From contig OX485805.1 of the NCBI GenBank assembly GCA_950295325.1, positions 37,933,501 through 37,997,500 of the forward strand: a DNA stretch of 64,000 nt. The letters run 5' to 3'. Source of the DNA: Polytrichum commune. Taxonomy: Eukaryota > Streptophyta > Polytrichopsida > Polytrichales > Polytrichaceae. A program made the translations under genes and the position numbers. The number at the start of each line of letters is the position of its first letter. Within the stretch, counting starts at the first letter, position 1. The notes under the pieces are model-generated. The model made no database searches and had not been told where the DNA came from. It saw only the letters and a program-made list of their open reading frames with translations. Of the stretch, positions 32,594-46,417 are shown piece by piece.

Positions 32594-33325
32594 GTGCCCA
32601 CGCTACCCAGTTAAGAGAATTAGCTAGCATATGAGGTAGCTAACCTATATGAGAGCCAATCTATCTCACGGACACACTACCCAAATAAAATGAAGGTTTA
32701 AATAAGAATTATCAAACATTAAGCTAAATTTTGGGACCTTGATTTTGTGAAGGAATCTTAACTCATCCATACCCCTAATGCTAATTAACTTTTACAAACA
32801 AGTAGCCCAAGTATTTTTCTTGAATGCATGCCTTTCAATTGCCCCATCTCTTCTTTGTTCCATTATGAGGTGGACCACACTATTTCATACATCGTCCTAA
32901 ATTAGTATATGATTTTGAATGATAAAATATAGTTATATTTATCATCTCGATGTCCAAATATAGACATTAACATTGTTTGATTATAACTATTGTTATTTAT
33001 TCTATTTTATTCAAAGTGAAACACAAATGTTGTGTGTCACAAAATATAACATATCATAATTCATGTCATGATCAAAAATTGGGCAAGTTTAGCAAAGCTT
33101 TCTCCGGTTAGCCTTATTTCCCCTTTTAAATTAGCCAACCTTTGGTTGGTGATGTATGGCCATGCCATCAGTTAGCTTGCATATGAGTTGGTTGAATTCA
33201 CTAACTCACATTGTTACCTAATTCTCCTAACTAAGTGGTGCAACCATGGTTTAGTTAGCTATAAATGTGGTTAGCTACTTTGCACTAACTTGTAAGTTAG
33301 CTAATTCTCTTAACTAGGTGGTGCA
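32594..33325. mobile_element. Element with GTTAAGAGAATTAGCTA inverted ends
   Basis: The left end CTACCCAGTTAAGAGAATTA and the right end TAATTCTCTTAACTAGGTGG are inverted, with further matching GTAGCTAAC words inside. Near the right end an 82-bp segment is directly duplicated (TAATTCTC...GTGGTGCA at 33223 and 33302). No coding is seen. Confidence 0.5.
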
Positions 33326-35332
33326 GCTCGATCCTAAGAAAATCGATTATCAATACCTCATCATCTTTGACCAAACACAATCTTAACTTCAACTATTTCT
33401 ATGTAAAACCTTGTGTATTGTAAGATATTAGTTTTGATCATGGGACCCACATTTTGTGAAGCTCATATAGACTGAACAAGTGGGACATATAATGTTAAGA
33501 CTACTCCCCTCTAAAACAATGTTACATGATTTAACACCCCTTTGTGTTAGCATTTGGTGTACAACATGTAATCATGCTTTGAGAAAGTTCTTGAAGTTTT
33601 AAGGATGTAACGATTTCTCATCCATGATAACTCAAACACCTATTAATACCTACTTTATGTTATATCTATTTCTCTATTGAGAGGATGCGAATGAATGCAT
33701 ATACTTAGTGTTAGTTCCTCTAAGTGGTTGTTATGGCAATATTGATCCTCTATTCAATTAGATTTTACAATGTAAAACCTCCACCAACACTGTAATTGAT
33801 ATATGTATAAAGCTAGCACATGTTTCTCATGTGGATTGGGAGTCCAATTTTGTGTGTCCCCACACGACATGGGAAATAAGATTGTAGAACTTCACTTCAA
33901 GTAAGTCAAACTCTATATTTTTTGATAGTTATAGAGTCCACCTCTTGAAAGGAAAGCATTAAGCCATATGTTGCATCATGAATCACCAGGAGCAACAAGT
34001 ATACAACATGAGCTCACATCCACGTTGGTGCTCGAACACCAACATTCTTTATTATATTTATGTTTTGTTTGATGATGATACATGTCAGACTAATTTGAGA
34101 AATTAGTTTACACTGATATATGTAATTAGTTTGCCCCTCATTGGTTTATTGATATGTCACAATATATTTTATTTTATTTACAACCATATTAACATTTTTA
34201 TTTATGAAGGTTGCTATATGGATTAACAAACAAAGTTAGATGTTTTGCTGATGTGCTTTGGACCCTAGGTAATTTGCATGGGGTTAAGAGGCAACCTATA
34301 CATAAAGACACTAATTGCACACATTATCTACACTTTGTTTCCAACTCTACATGTGCAAACTAAAATGCATAAAGAGAAACCATGTAAGTGAGCATGTGGT
34401 TTTTGGGTGTCAACAGACCATTTGAATGATCAATTGTACAACTTCTAGTTAGGATCATCATGTGCTAGAAAAAATTGGAGTTCTTCTTACTCAAAAGATT
34501 GACGGGATTTTCCATTAACATTGGAAATAAGACAATCCATGCAACTTGCCCTTAAAAGTTGGCTTGGTTTGCTTAGTGTTGGAATATCTCATGCATATAT
34601 GTGCATTACTTCATAGCCCCTTTCATAATACCATGTTATTGGAGGTGCTTCATATATGTACAAGGGAGTGACCCCCCCCCCCCCCGGAGGCAATGTAATG
34701 CGAGAGCTCCATGTGTGAATGGGGTTAGGAATGTCAATGCACTTGTGGATAATTTCCTTCCATACAATGGTTGATCACTAAGTCGTTGTGGGACATCCAA
34801 TTGTACAAAGATGTATACACACTTGATATAAGATGCTAATTGTCAAATATAAACGATCACATGTGAGGGGGAAGAGTCACCAACAAAGCATTGTTTCCAA
34901 TTCAAATGAAGCCCAAGGCCCATGCGCATTGGCATGGCTCACTAATTTGTATCCAAATACATTTTGTTTGCCACCATCAACAATACCGGATGCTAAAGCA
35001 CCCCCAATGAGCTTTTTAAAGAAGGGGTCCCATGATAGGATAAGGGTTGGGCCCGCAACCTGCAACCCTCGGACAACCCCATAAATGTTTTTTAGCCCGA
35101 CTAAAAAACATTTTCCGTCCCACCTGACTTTAGAAAAAAGTCGTCCTTGCATTCTTGAAGGCCACTCCTGAAGTTAAACCATCGATAAAGCATGTAGTTA
35201 ATTTGGAAGTTAAAGATGTGAAAATTATTCATTAGCATTGAGATGATGATTTTGTGACTTGCCATTCGAGAGGGCCTTTGTCATCTACAATTTTGGGCTT
35301 AAAACAATGTACTAATATTAGCTTGTTTGACT
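33326..35332. other. AT-rich intergenic stretch
   Basis: No supported gene. A poly-C tract of about 13 lies near 34674-34686. The remaining sequence looks like old, undatable non-coding DNA. Confidence 0.5.
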
Positions 35333-35568
35333 TATGACATTTAACTATTGTCTTCTCCTTTCACAAGTAAACTTCTACAAGTATTCATACACATTCAAGC
35401 TAATTAAGCGTAATCAAACATATTTAAGCCTAACTAGGTGCCTATTTTGGTATTTGAAATCTTTGAAAGATTAAATATGTTTGACTACGCCTAATTAGCT
35501 TGATTGTATTATAAATGCTTGTAGTAATTTACTTGTGAAAGGAGAAGACAATGGTTAAATATCATATG
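35333..35568. repeat. Fold-back repeat, arms about 95 bp
   Basis: Left arm 35333-35428 and right arm 35473-35568 are inverted copies. Examples are TGTCTTCTCCTTTCACAAGT against ACTTGTGAAAGGAGAAGACA, and AAGCTAATTA against TAATTAGCTT. The arms differ at scattered positions. A 44-bp spacer separates them. It is the size and shape of a fold-back MITE. Confidence 0.88.
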
Positions 35569-35813
35569 CCATTATTCTTATAGTGTTACATGTGTTTCCA
35601 AATGTTACCCTAGACCATCGATAGCGTGTACACTAGTCGTGTTGCGAAATGCGTACAAGGCTCAACACAAGATTTCTGAAGACATGGAACCTCATACCAA
35701 CAACCCCATTCACACCTATTATCAAATATCCGGCTATATAAAAGTTAAACCCAAGAGCTATTGGGCCAAGTCGGTTGGCATGGCATCCAAGGTAGATGAG
35801 TAGGAAGTGGTAA

Positions 35814-36150
35814 CTATGCTAAATATGATATTGAATTAGCTAGTGTTACCCATTCTAATTGTCTTGCTCAATACTAATTGCAAACCGCCGTATAGTGTCA
35901 CCAACACTAGATGGTTAACCCAACATTACTTGTCATTCCTTGTAAATGATTTGGGGGATTATAGATTTACAGTGTTGCAATTACTGTTACTTACCAAGTG
36001 AATTTTCATCCAACTTTCAATCATCCATGACAATATTTCATCACAAGTTGTTGACAAGAGAAGGTAGGGTTTAGGCCAATGGATGAACTCATCCATCATC
36101 AATGATAAATAAATCCACTTATTCATGAATTGATGGATGTTCATAGTATA
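35814..36150. mobile_element. ACTAAATAT-family MITE, truncated
   Basis: Shares with 58999-59381 the order TTGCTCAATxCTAATTG, TAACCCAACATTA, TTGTCATTCCTTGTAA, ATTTACAGTGTTGCAATTAC, CATCACAAGTTGTTGACAAG and GGATGAACTCATCCATCATC. The right terminal repeat is missing. Confidence 0.7.
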
Positions 36151-38727
36151 TTCTCATGCTATTCTATGATTGAATTTATTGTGGGCCCTATTCACTAATT
36201 ATAATAGTTTTTATAAATTGTATAACCAAAGATTAATATGGAACTCTAATTTTAATATCGCACATGTCTTTCTGATGCCTTCCAAGTGACCCTCCCTCTC
36301 AAAGAGAATAATTCATCATGAATAAAATTTGAGCACATAGTCCAATCTATCTTAAACATGTGTTTTATTAGTGTCCATTCTTAGATCCACACCTACCAAG
36401 CACCACTTAAATATAGGTGTTCATTTAAGACAATTACCCAAATTAGGCATTGGGCCCACTAACCTTGTCCTAAGATATGTGGGCCTTGTGTAGTCACACT
36501 TCTTAATCATATATCTATATATGAGTACTAAACCTATCCCAAGGATTTAAGTTTCAGACATACACCAAAAACACACATGTCACGTTGTGATTCAATTATA
36601 TGCCCAAATTATAGACATCATTATAGGTTGAACAATCTACATAATTGTGACTTGTGAATTACTCTTAAATGGTTTTCTTTCCTTGTAATGACAATATATA
36701 TGGTTTACAATTACTAACTAGATGAGATGTTTCCCAATTTGATCCACTGCCCACAATTCACCTAATGGGGGGGGGGGGCACCTCCCATATGTTAACCGAA
36801 TACTATTACGTTGAATGCTAGGAGTTTTTGAGACCCTTGAATCATAAATAATTGTACTTGGACCCTAATTCTTGATACCATTTGAACACTCATGAATCTC
36901 ATGGCCCTCATGTTTTCTAGCATGCTAGATTACTTATAACGATTGGAAAAAATGAGTCAAATTGTACAATTAATCAAGAAACCAAACACAAAGAAATATT
37001 AAAGCAGCAAGCAAAAGGTACAATATTCACTGGAATGAATTGAACAACACAAACGTAGACATGACAATCACATGGCAAAAAATATTGCAATGTAAAATGT
37101 AAACTTTGTATTGTTAATGTGTTTAAAGCATGAGCTATTGAAAAATAGTATGTCGTGCCAAATCACATTTACAAACATACAATAAACTTTCATTTCAAGT
37201 CTTCGGATTACTTATGTTAAGAGTGTGTAATACTCCTACTACCAAGTTAGAAGTGAGACTTCCAGAATCGCACTACCGCAAGTTGATAGTAGGTTGGGTA
37301 GAAGATAATCCAAAATAATTAAGCCTAATCTTTTGGATATTATTGGGCTAGGTGGCCTAAATGAAAGGAAAGTATACCTTCAAAATGCCTATATTTTAGG
37401 AAATTTGGTGTGTTGGAACAATTCAATCCAAAGTCGATAATTCACAACTGACAACACAACATCTCACATGCATTCATTGCAGCATTCACGTGTTAGGTAC
37501 TGAACCTCTCAAATTCAAGTCAATTAAAAACTTAAGAGCATGCGAAGTCTGGTAGAAAAGTGTGAGTGAAGATGAGGTGTTGCCATGTGAAGGTTTGGGT
37601 CTATGAGGATGTTTTGATGGTGTGTGAGGAACTGAGTGCTGAATTTGTAGAGACCGTGGTGCAACAATTTTGTTGTTCTTGGGTGAAGACTCTTCCTTTG
37701 CTTCGTTGGAGCATGATGTAGCAAGCAACAAGAGAATATTATCTATAACAATGCGCATATGACTTTGGCTTGTGGATTCAAAAAGTCGGGGAAGTTTCTT
37801 AAGTAATAGTTGGCTATGTGAAACTTTGCCGAAGTAGAAATCATGGTTGTAGCTTCGTTGAAATTGAGATATAGGCGCATGCTTGCTAAACCCGAGATCT
37901 TGAGAGCTTGTTGTCAAAGTTATCAAAGTTGCATGGGAGGAGTGTGATCTAAAGTTGCACAAGGAGATCTGGAGTTGTGAAGAGGGAGGAGAGGTATGCA
38001 AGGAAAATTCATGGAGGAGAAGTTCGAGGGTTAGCTATTGAGGTAATTACAAAAGTAGCGAGCACTTATCTCACAAACAAATCTAACCTTGATTTATATG
38101 TTGACCTTGAACACGATGAAAACGTGGACCTTGACGACATTATACAAGAAATTTGACCTTGATCACAATGATGGATCATATGTTGAAGTGACATTTGAGA
38201 AGTACATTGATCTCACAAATCGATTCATGGGTGGGAAGAGGGAGGAAGGATAGACTTTGTGTGTGGGAGAAAGATATGTGTAGAGGGGAAGGAGTCGTGA
38301 ACGAGAAGAAGAGTTTGTTGTTGGAGAAACGAAAATAGGAGTTTGTTGTTGGAGAAACGAAAATAGGAGTTTGTTGTGGGAGCGAGAGTGAGAGGAGGGG
38401 TTTGATGTGGGAGGAGGAGTAATTGGTTCACAACCCTAATTAGCACATTAAAATGGCTTAACCTAAACCCTTGAGGCTAACATGAGACATTTAACCACCG
38501 TGAATGAATGAAAAATAAGTTACATTACATGGATTTGTATGTAAGATAGGATATGTGCCTAAATATGTGTTTGCCTAGTTTTTCAAAATTGTTATTACAA
38601 ACCACTTGAGAATTCTTCATGATATTAATCAATTAATTAATGGACAATATATGCCCAACCTGCTATTAGCGTAGGGTACCACATTCATTAACCATGTACC
38701 ACATTAGTAACAATAAAACTTCAACTA
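36151..38727. other. Intergenic stretch, no recognised gene
   Basis: A poly-G tract lies near 36768-36778. A 171-codon frame (37486-38001, minus) has no recognisable domain and a mixed Ser/His/Leu composition; I do not call it a gene. A direct repeat of about 32 bp with the core GAGTTTGTTGTTGGAGAAAC lies at 38306-38380, two and a half copies. Confidence 0.5.
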
Positions 38728-39081
38728 CTGCACTATATATGATATTTAGTGGCACAAGGTATTGAATGTCACTATGGTAACTTTCTGGATGACACTTCTC
38801 ATGACTAAGTGGACAAATATTGTCATGGATGATGGATGAGTTCATCCTTGGCCAACTTATGATGAAATATTGTCATGGATGATTGAAATTTGGATGGAAA
38901 ATCACTCGGTAAGTGACAATATTTGCAACATTGTAAATCTTTATCCCCCAAAAAAATTTACAAGGAACGACACATAATGTGGGGCTAACATTTGGTGTTG
39001 GTGACACTATACCACGGTTTACAATTAGTATTGAGCAAGACAATTAGAATTGATGACACTCAATATCATATTTATGACTAC
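38728..39081. mobile_element. ACTAAATAT-family MITE, long type
   Basis: Near-complete, in the opposite orientation to 58999-59381. It carries TAGTATTGAGCAAGACAATT and CAACATTGTAAATC, with terminal CACTATATATGATATTTAGT and CAATATCATATTTATG. Confidence 0.72.
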
Positions 39082-40070
39082 TTGAAGCTTTGTCATTTTA
39101 AAAATCTGGTGATCATATTTACCTATTGGCAAGAATAAAATAGATGCTTCTTTTTTAATTGACATTAAACTTTTTTTTGCAAGTGATCCCCCCCCAAGCC
39201 AACATTGTGGGTGAAGTTGGATGTGCACACAATACAATTACCTACCTGAATCCCTAAATGTTTGGGTGCATTGTGGGGTGAAAACAATGACTTGGGTTAA
39301 GGAATTGTTTTCAAGGATATTGCCACACGTTGAGCAAGATGTAATTATATTGATATTAGTTGTTTGCAATCTATGTGGTTTACAAATTTGTGCCGCCATC
39401 CACATGTCACCATGAGGTCGATTATAACAATTTTAAAGGTGGTGGCATGTAACATACAACTTTGACAACTTTGTTGATTGTTATTATGAAGTGAAAAAAT
39501 GACATTTTTCATCTCAAATTAATGAACTTTGCAAAATAATAATAATAATAATAATAAAATCATTGGGATTCTCTTCATTATCTTTATACCAATGCCTTAC
39601 CCAAAAAAAACAATTCTCTTGAATGTATTTTTTCTGTTGCTTCCAATACCTAAACTAAACATATGGACATTTTTTTAATTAAATATATTACCAATGGTGG
39701 GTATTCTTCAAATGTGTGTGTGTGTGTTTTTTTTAAATAATAATAATGTTGGCATATACAATTTCAGCCCAATTGGCCAATATTTGTTGTGTAAGACAAG
39801 GTTGTGACATGCAAAATCTTAAATAATCGCATGGCCTAGACTGCCATTGATTTAGTGAGGTCTGTCCATACGATTCGTTGACATGTTGATTAATGTCGAT
39901 CTATGCACATGGCGTGACCAGGCGGTGCAAACCCCTAGATTGCTCATTAATAAAATAATCAATAAAAAAATAAAATTTTCTCATGAGAAGAGGCTTCGTT
40001 ACCACATCTACTTTTGACCCTAATTCATGTCATTTTGAACATATTAACTATATGAAGTTCGGGGGGTGCA
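39082..40070. other. Intergenic stretch with simple repeats
   Basis: Contains a poly-C tract (39188), (AAT)n (39536-39558) and a short (GT)n (39715-39728). No gene is supported. Confidence 0.5.
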
Positions 40071-40412
40071 CATGTGACTCCAAGAGCATTTAGAAGTTAG
40101 TAGCATCTTGTCACTTGTTACAATGTTCGCGGAGGGCATGTTCCATAGGTATTTCAACACCATGGAATATTCTTACATGTGAAAGGGTCACAAATGACCA
40201 ACAAGTCTCGTTTATGCTGTAATATGCATACCCATATAACACATGTGACTCTAAGAGCATTTAGGAGTTAGTAGCATCTTGTCACTTGTTACAATGTTCG
40301 CGGAGGGCATGTTCCAGAGATATTTCAACACCACTGAATATTCTTACATGTGAAAGGGTCACAAATGACCAACAAGTCTCGTTTATGCTGTAATATGCAT
40401 ACCCATATAATA
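40071..40412 (+). repeat. 171-bp tandem duplication
   Basis: Unit 1 (40071-40241) and unit 2 (40242-40412) start CATGTGACTC and share almost every base, including TCACTTGTTACAATGTTCGC. So few differences mean a recent duplication. No coding is evident. Confidence 0.95.
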
Positions 40413-43400
40413 CATAGTGCAAGTGCATAACATTCCTCAACATGGTGAGCCTACTCTGTGGGCCCTGGGACTTCCAACGAAATGATGCCCGACTCATTGG
40501 GTCGTGATGCCCATAACATCGTAGATATTCAATAAGAATTTGTTAAGTGTGATGCGATTCGAGAAATGTGTATGAATCAACTTGAAACAGGGGGACATCG
40601 ATGATTCACAAGAGCCTTGCCACTATAGATCTAGAGTAGTTTGTGTAGGTGATACCCGGTTATAGAAAGTGAACGACTTCATAGCGCTTTAAGAATGTTA
40701 TGATGTGGGGTGGACATCGTTTCACAAGTAAGTTAAGCTTAGATTGCACTCTTGTCGTCATAGGTATAGTATACATACTTGCAACATGATTCGACGTAAA
40801 ACAATAATTGATGCAACTCACTTGCACCACCATCCAATTCTCATCCAAATGGGCCCATATAGTAATAAACAATCTCATTCCTTGCCCATATTCGAAGTGT
40901 TCCGCTGTGGTGGTAAGGTACTTACAAATAAACAACAGGTTCAATGTTTGTGTCCATGGGTTGGAGTAGTGTGGCCCCCACTAACTTTTAGTTAAGATAT
41001 TTTACCTAAATTAGTGTGGCCCACACTGCAAAGCGAGCTTGCTTTCTCCCTCGTGATTGGTCGCAACTAGGGTTTCTCTTTTGATGCCCAAGTGGAGATG
41101 CCCACTTGTCTAACTCTGTTCATCCAGTCTCAAACTGGGCCCTCTGTCGATGGCGTGAATGGATGAAACACGTGGTGGTACGGACGGGCGCCAAGAAAAC
41201 GATTAGAATACACACACCACTCTTTCCTCCCATTCAGAACTTGTGACGGATGATATTTGTGCACTGGATACTCTATCCATTCATCCACATTTATCGTGTG
41301 TGTGTGGATGCGGACATCCGTCGACGAATCTCATCCACGACCGTCGCTTCCCCGCATTGTCGAGTCACTAATAACATTCTCATCTTGTCAAGTCGCCCCT
41401 GACAAAATATCATCCATCATCCATCCACGGGGTCTTTTGTGCTAATGGATGTAAAATGGTCGAAACTATGTGGTAGTATATGCCATGAATATTCTCTTCA
41501 CTGCAAGCATAGAAGAATAGGTGGGCAAGGTTGATGTCAACTGTCAAGTTTATGGTACACTCTAAACTCCGTCATATCAACCTCCTTAATGTCACTCCTT
41601 CTCTTATATCTCGAAACCTTAGGGAACAGATGTTCTCAATTTAAATCCCACTCTTTATTGTCACGTTTCCTTCCCATATATCATGGGTTTTAACATTGAA
41701 GTAAACCATCAAAGAAATCAAACCACACGCTCACACGCATCACATTGTTGTCATCGTAAATATTGTCATTATTGTAATGTTGACTTTGTGCTATTCCATA
41801 ATGTCACATGCTACATTAATTTTCTTTTATCACACATATGTGTTAACACTACATAGCTCCTTGCTACCACGTCCACTTTGATTGCCATAAGCATGATATT
41901 ACGGAGTTTAGAGTGTGTTCAGTGTCATGCACATTACTTGCAAAGGGCCTAAACTAGATGCCTAGAAGTTTCAAATTGTCACATTTGCTAATTGCCAACA
42001 TGATATTATGTGTCAACATAAGTAATTGTTATAAGTGAAAAAAATAACTACATCATTACATTTATCGTAGCACATTGCAATACTTGAGATGATAGTTTTG
42101 CACTCTAATATGGAAGGGGAAGATTTTATTGAGCATACTTATGGCAAGGTGTTATGTGTTCACATTTCAATTTTGCAAGAAGAAGATATTCTTGCGCATC
42201 CTAATGCCAAGTGTCATTTGTGTACACTCTAGTTAACTTGTAGATTATCGTGTAACATAGACATACACTTCATGGCACTACTGACCACACTCATGTCAAG
42301 ATATCAGGAAGCACATTTGAACGCCAAGTATCAAAAGGTGACACTGATAGTGAAGTTGTCGATCATCAATGCAACCTATCATATGCCTCAAAACAAGTTA
42401 AATAGACATGTGACACTAATACCATAAACAGTGTAGCACTATGACTACACAAGTAAAAGTTAACATTAGTTAACTTAAACTCCTCCTTAGCACTCCTTAG
42501 CATTGGTTACCCATAACCAACAATGCGGTTGTGTTGCATTGTTGTGCCCACTTCAACCATGTTGTTTGAAGCTTACTAATGAATTTTGGTCTATTGGAGG
42601 CGAGTCTCCCACCCTCACAACCCTTTATACAATGGAAGACCAAAGTTTACTATGATTATTTCTTAACCAAATCTCCACATCTTGGTCGGATTTGTGAGGA
42701 ATCTAGTAGCTTTTTATGGCACATTTGATTAATAAAAATAAAATATTGGGATGATGGGATCAATTATATTGCAAACACTATAAGCATGTAATTTAGTGAT
42801 GTTGCGAATGGAGCACATGCATTTTCAAATCACTACATTGTATATATGATTTAGTGTGACCCACATTATTCAACGTCAACTCTCATTTACGATGTTGTAA
42901 TCACTGGGTGGAACAACGAGAATATGACATGGGACCCATGTTTTTGCATGAATAAGTCTGGAGGTTTGTTTTATCTAGCACGGCACATCAATTTTAATGT
43001 CACATTGGATCAAATTCATTATAAACGCAGTTTGTTACATGTCAAAGTTGACAATATGATTCCCATGTCCTATACGTTGATGGGTCGTGTTGGGTTTCTC
43101 AAAATGACATTGTTGCTCCTTAGAAATCATATTAGCATCGCCAATCTCTCATCCATAGAACAAGAAGGTTATCAAAACTTGTTGTGTTTTTCATCCACGA
43201 AGGCATGGTATTATTTGTTATTATGTTTTGCCCATGAGGTAATATGTTATGATTGATTATCAACTCGAGCAAGTGGACGACTTGGAGCTTTTGCGATTCG
43301 TCATCCACTCTCCTCTCGTCATTTATCTAAGGTAGATGCGCTTAATTCAACGTATGGCCTTAAATGAACACGTGTATTTGAACGGTGTATTGTTGGTTGA

Positions 43401-45900
43401 TAGTCTAAGTACAAATACCATAAAGACATGACAATACTTAGTATTTAGGAAAACCGCTCATGGCCAAGTGCGGTTTTTGCTTGTCAATTTAATTCAAATA
43501 TAATGACAATGTAAGTAAGGATTTGTAGATTGAGATTTATTTATAAGGGATGCATAGCCTTTAAAAAGATTCAAGTTTGCACATTGTTTTTATGTTATTT
43601 CATGAACAATTTTTTCTTTCACAGTAAATTTATTCAACCATACAAATGCAATATGTATGTATATAAATATGTAATACAAAATATTCTATTATAATTCTTT
43701 AATCTAAACATGTATAAAACTATGAGATGTATGCAAGGTTGCAATTATTATGTTTATTCCGGGTTGCATTGATAAAAAAATGCAATTTTTGTCAATATTT
43801 TTTTGAAACCTCTAGTTTCACCTATATTCATGAGGGAGGGAGCAAGTGCGGTTTTCAAAGGCCATGGGCGGTTTTCCTCAATATTGTGTTTAATAATAAT
43901 TTATTAAAGAGATTGGACTACCTGCTCAAAACCTGCTGACCATTCTAGATGCAGTAGTCAACATAATTAGGGAGGGGGACCTATACCATCATTTAATAAC
44001 TTAGATAATATTCACTTTGACTGTGACTAGGAAGATATGAGCCCCTAAATGTATATAAAAAAGGGTCACATGAACAATTTGGATTTGCAAATCATCTTGC
44101 ACTAATTGCATGTGTCATATCCTATGAGAAGTGGATGCAAAGAGAATAATTCATGAAAAGTATACACCTTCACAAGGATGTTGGGGACACTCTAATGGGG
44201 TGTGTGGGGTGGGCCGGAGTTTCATCCACTTGTTTGGGTTGCCTTGAATAAAAAACCAACAATGTCTTATGTTGTAGAATGCCTCTCATGTGGGACATTC
44301 TTGCGTGGGGGATACTTGACCCAAGAGACGTTCTTCTACACATTCATTGTTCATCCACAAGGGCATAATGGAGTGTTGGTCCCAAAATCTTCCCAATTTC
44401 CATTCAATGAATGGAATTGTTGTATCTCTCATTCATCAACAAACGAATCCTAGAAGTTTGTAAGTTGAAAGCTGCTTCTTAAGATAGTTTAATACCAAAT
44501 ATAGTTTAAAGATCACAAATTAGTAGTCTAACAAAAGACACGTGAATTTAATTAACCGCAAACTAATAGGGGACATGTTTTGCACATGTATGGATGAGAG
44601 ATACGCTCTTATACAATGATTCGTTCTTATTGCTTCTATCCACTTTTTGCCATTGCAACACAAAGCCCATATTCTTTTGTTCGCCCAACAAACCCATGTT
44701 CATTTTGTATGATTTGCATCCCGTTGCCTTGGTTGGCTACTTTGGGGGCGTTTGTGACTAATTGTATTGTCATTTCATCTTCAACAAATGACCTCCGAAC
44801 TGCATATTATTTCAACGATTGTTTGTTATACAAGTGAGAGTGTGCGCTTATATGCAATGAATCCCTCTGATCACATTAGACAAAACAATCGCATAAGAAC
44901 ATGCCTCTCATTTATCCAATGAACACACCATGAAATAATATGTAGGTTGGATGTTACTTTCAAAAACCCACGGTCAACATGGCTTCAAAAACCATGAATT
45001 ACTCAAGTGGGACGCATTTGAAATGATTTAACCATAGACCAATAGGTCATAGGTTATTAACATGGATGGATGAGAGGTATGCTTGTCTGCAAAAATTCCA
45101 TCTGAAAGGTTCCATCCGCTTTTTGTCACTACATCACATAGTTCATCATCCCTTGGTTGTCTCCTTTGACATTTTCATCCATCGTTTGCATATGAGGCAA
45201 TGGGTATTGGCACGGGCCAGTGGGATGATGGATGCAATAAGCCAAATGATGCTAAACCAACGTCCTAAAATGTTGCACAACAAGTACACATCGATTGTGA
45301 GAGTGTCCATCATCTTAGCATCAAACTCCCGTTCTAGTTTTGGGTCACATCCCGATGAAACTTTGAAACGTTATAATTCTTGCATGCAAAATTCAATAAA
45401 GACGCACTTTGGTTCACTTAAATGTAGTTTGGGGAGTCATAAAGCTAAATGTACATCAAGATGGTGTTAAACGTGCTAATTCCATAGAGTAGCAGAGTGT
45501 GGTACCCTACATGAGATAGAGGCGAATATCAACTTGGTGGTCCAATTGGAAGAAAAACTTGAGACTCCCTAGTATCACATTCTCAAAAATATGAAAGAAC
45601 CTTATCTCTGATGGGGTTGTAGAGGGGGCACTCATTGAAAATCAATGTCAATTGCCAACAACAATATTTTAATTTTAGATAAAAAATTAACCCTTATTCT
45701 CAACGCTTAAAGTGACGACTTTAGCACCATCTACTTCAAAACTATCGCCCACAACGTTATCATCCACTGATCATCCACATTTCATCCAATAACGATTGCG
45801 ACTATGAGCATGGGCCAGTCAGACTTTGTGGAAGTATCATGCCCTGATCACACTAATGTTTCCTCTTCTGTTCCAGCCATGAAATTGCTAGGGATTATGT
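40413..45900. other. Gene-poor stretch with degraded repeats
   Basis: Holds the element at 41556-41918, a diverged tandem of about 72 bp near 42115-42240 (GAGCATACTTATGGCAAGG against GCGCATCCTAATGCCAAGT), and two loosely similar blocks at about 44580-44840 and 45060-45300 that both contain GATGGATGAGAG. Frames such as 42924-43256 and 45066-45470 show no family signature. Confidence 0.45.
41556..41918 (-). mobile_element. Short member of the ACACTCTAAACT family
   Basis: The left end TACACTCTAAACTCCGTCAT and the right end GATATTACGGAGTTTAGAGT are inverted. The whole 363 bp matches, in reverse orientation, the two ends of 2603-3892, as expected of a deletion derivative (MITE). Confidence 0.78.
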
Positions 45901-46417
45901 TAAAATAGATGTGGGCCCACCACTATTCACATATTACAGCCGGACGGAGATGCCGACGGATGGTGCCAGAGGTGGCCGGTGTGATGAGCCCCAGTCCAAA
46001 TCTTGTCGTCGGCGTCGCCGTCGTTCATCCAGCGGCAGCGAGAGGTTGTGGCCATGGCCATCGTCTCTGGTGCATCTGTGGCCATAGCCATGCGAATCAA
46101 TCAGGGCATCGGGGGACGACGAGCCAATGCGGCGGCCTGCCGATCGAGGCGATAAGTAGGCGTGCAATTGAACACCTCACGCACGCAGCACCGGCATTGC
46201 AGTAAGAGGGGAATTTAATCGCACGGCGACTCAAGTTCGCCGCGTTCCATTCGTGTTGTTATTTGCGTGGGAGAGGACGCCGGACTGGAGAATTTTGCTT
46301 CGACTACTTAAGAGAGCGAGGCCGGGAAGGTGGAGGCGGCGGCATTGGTTGTGCTCGTGGTGGCGACGCCGCGATTGCTGTCGTGCGGGGCTGGCGTAGG
46401 AGATCGAATTGGAAGAG

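Noticed and set aside
37486-38001. 171-codon minus-strand frame
   Set aside because: No domain, signal or splice context supports it, and the region is otherwise decayed.
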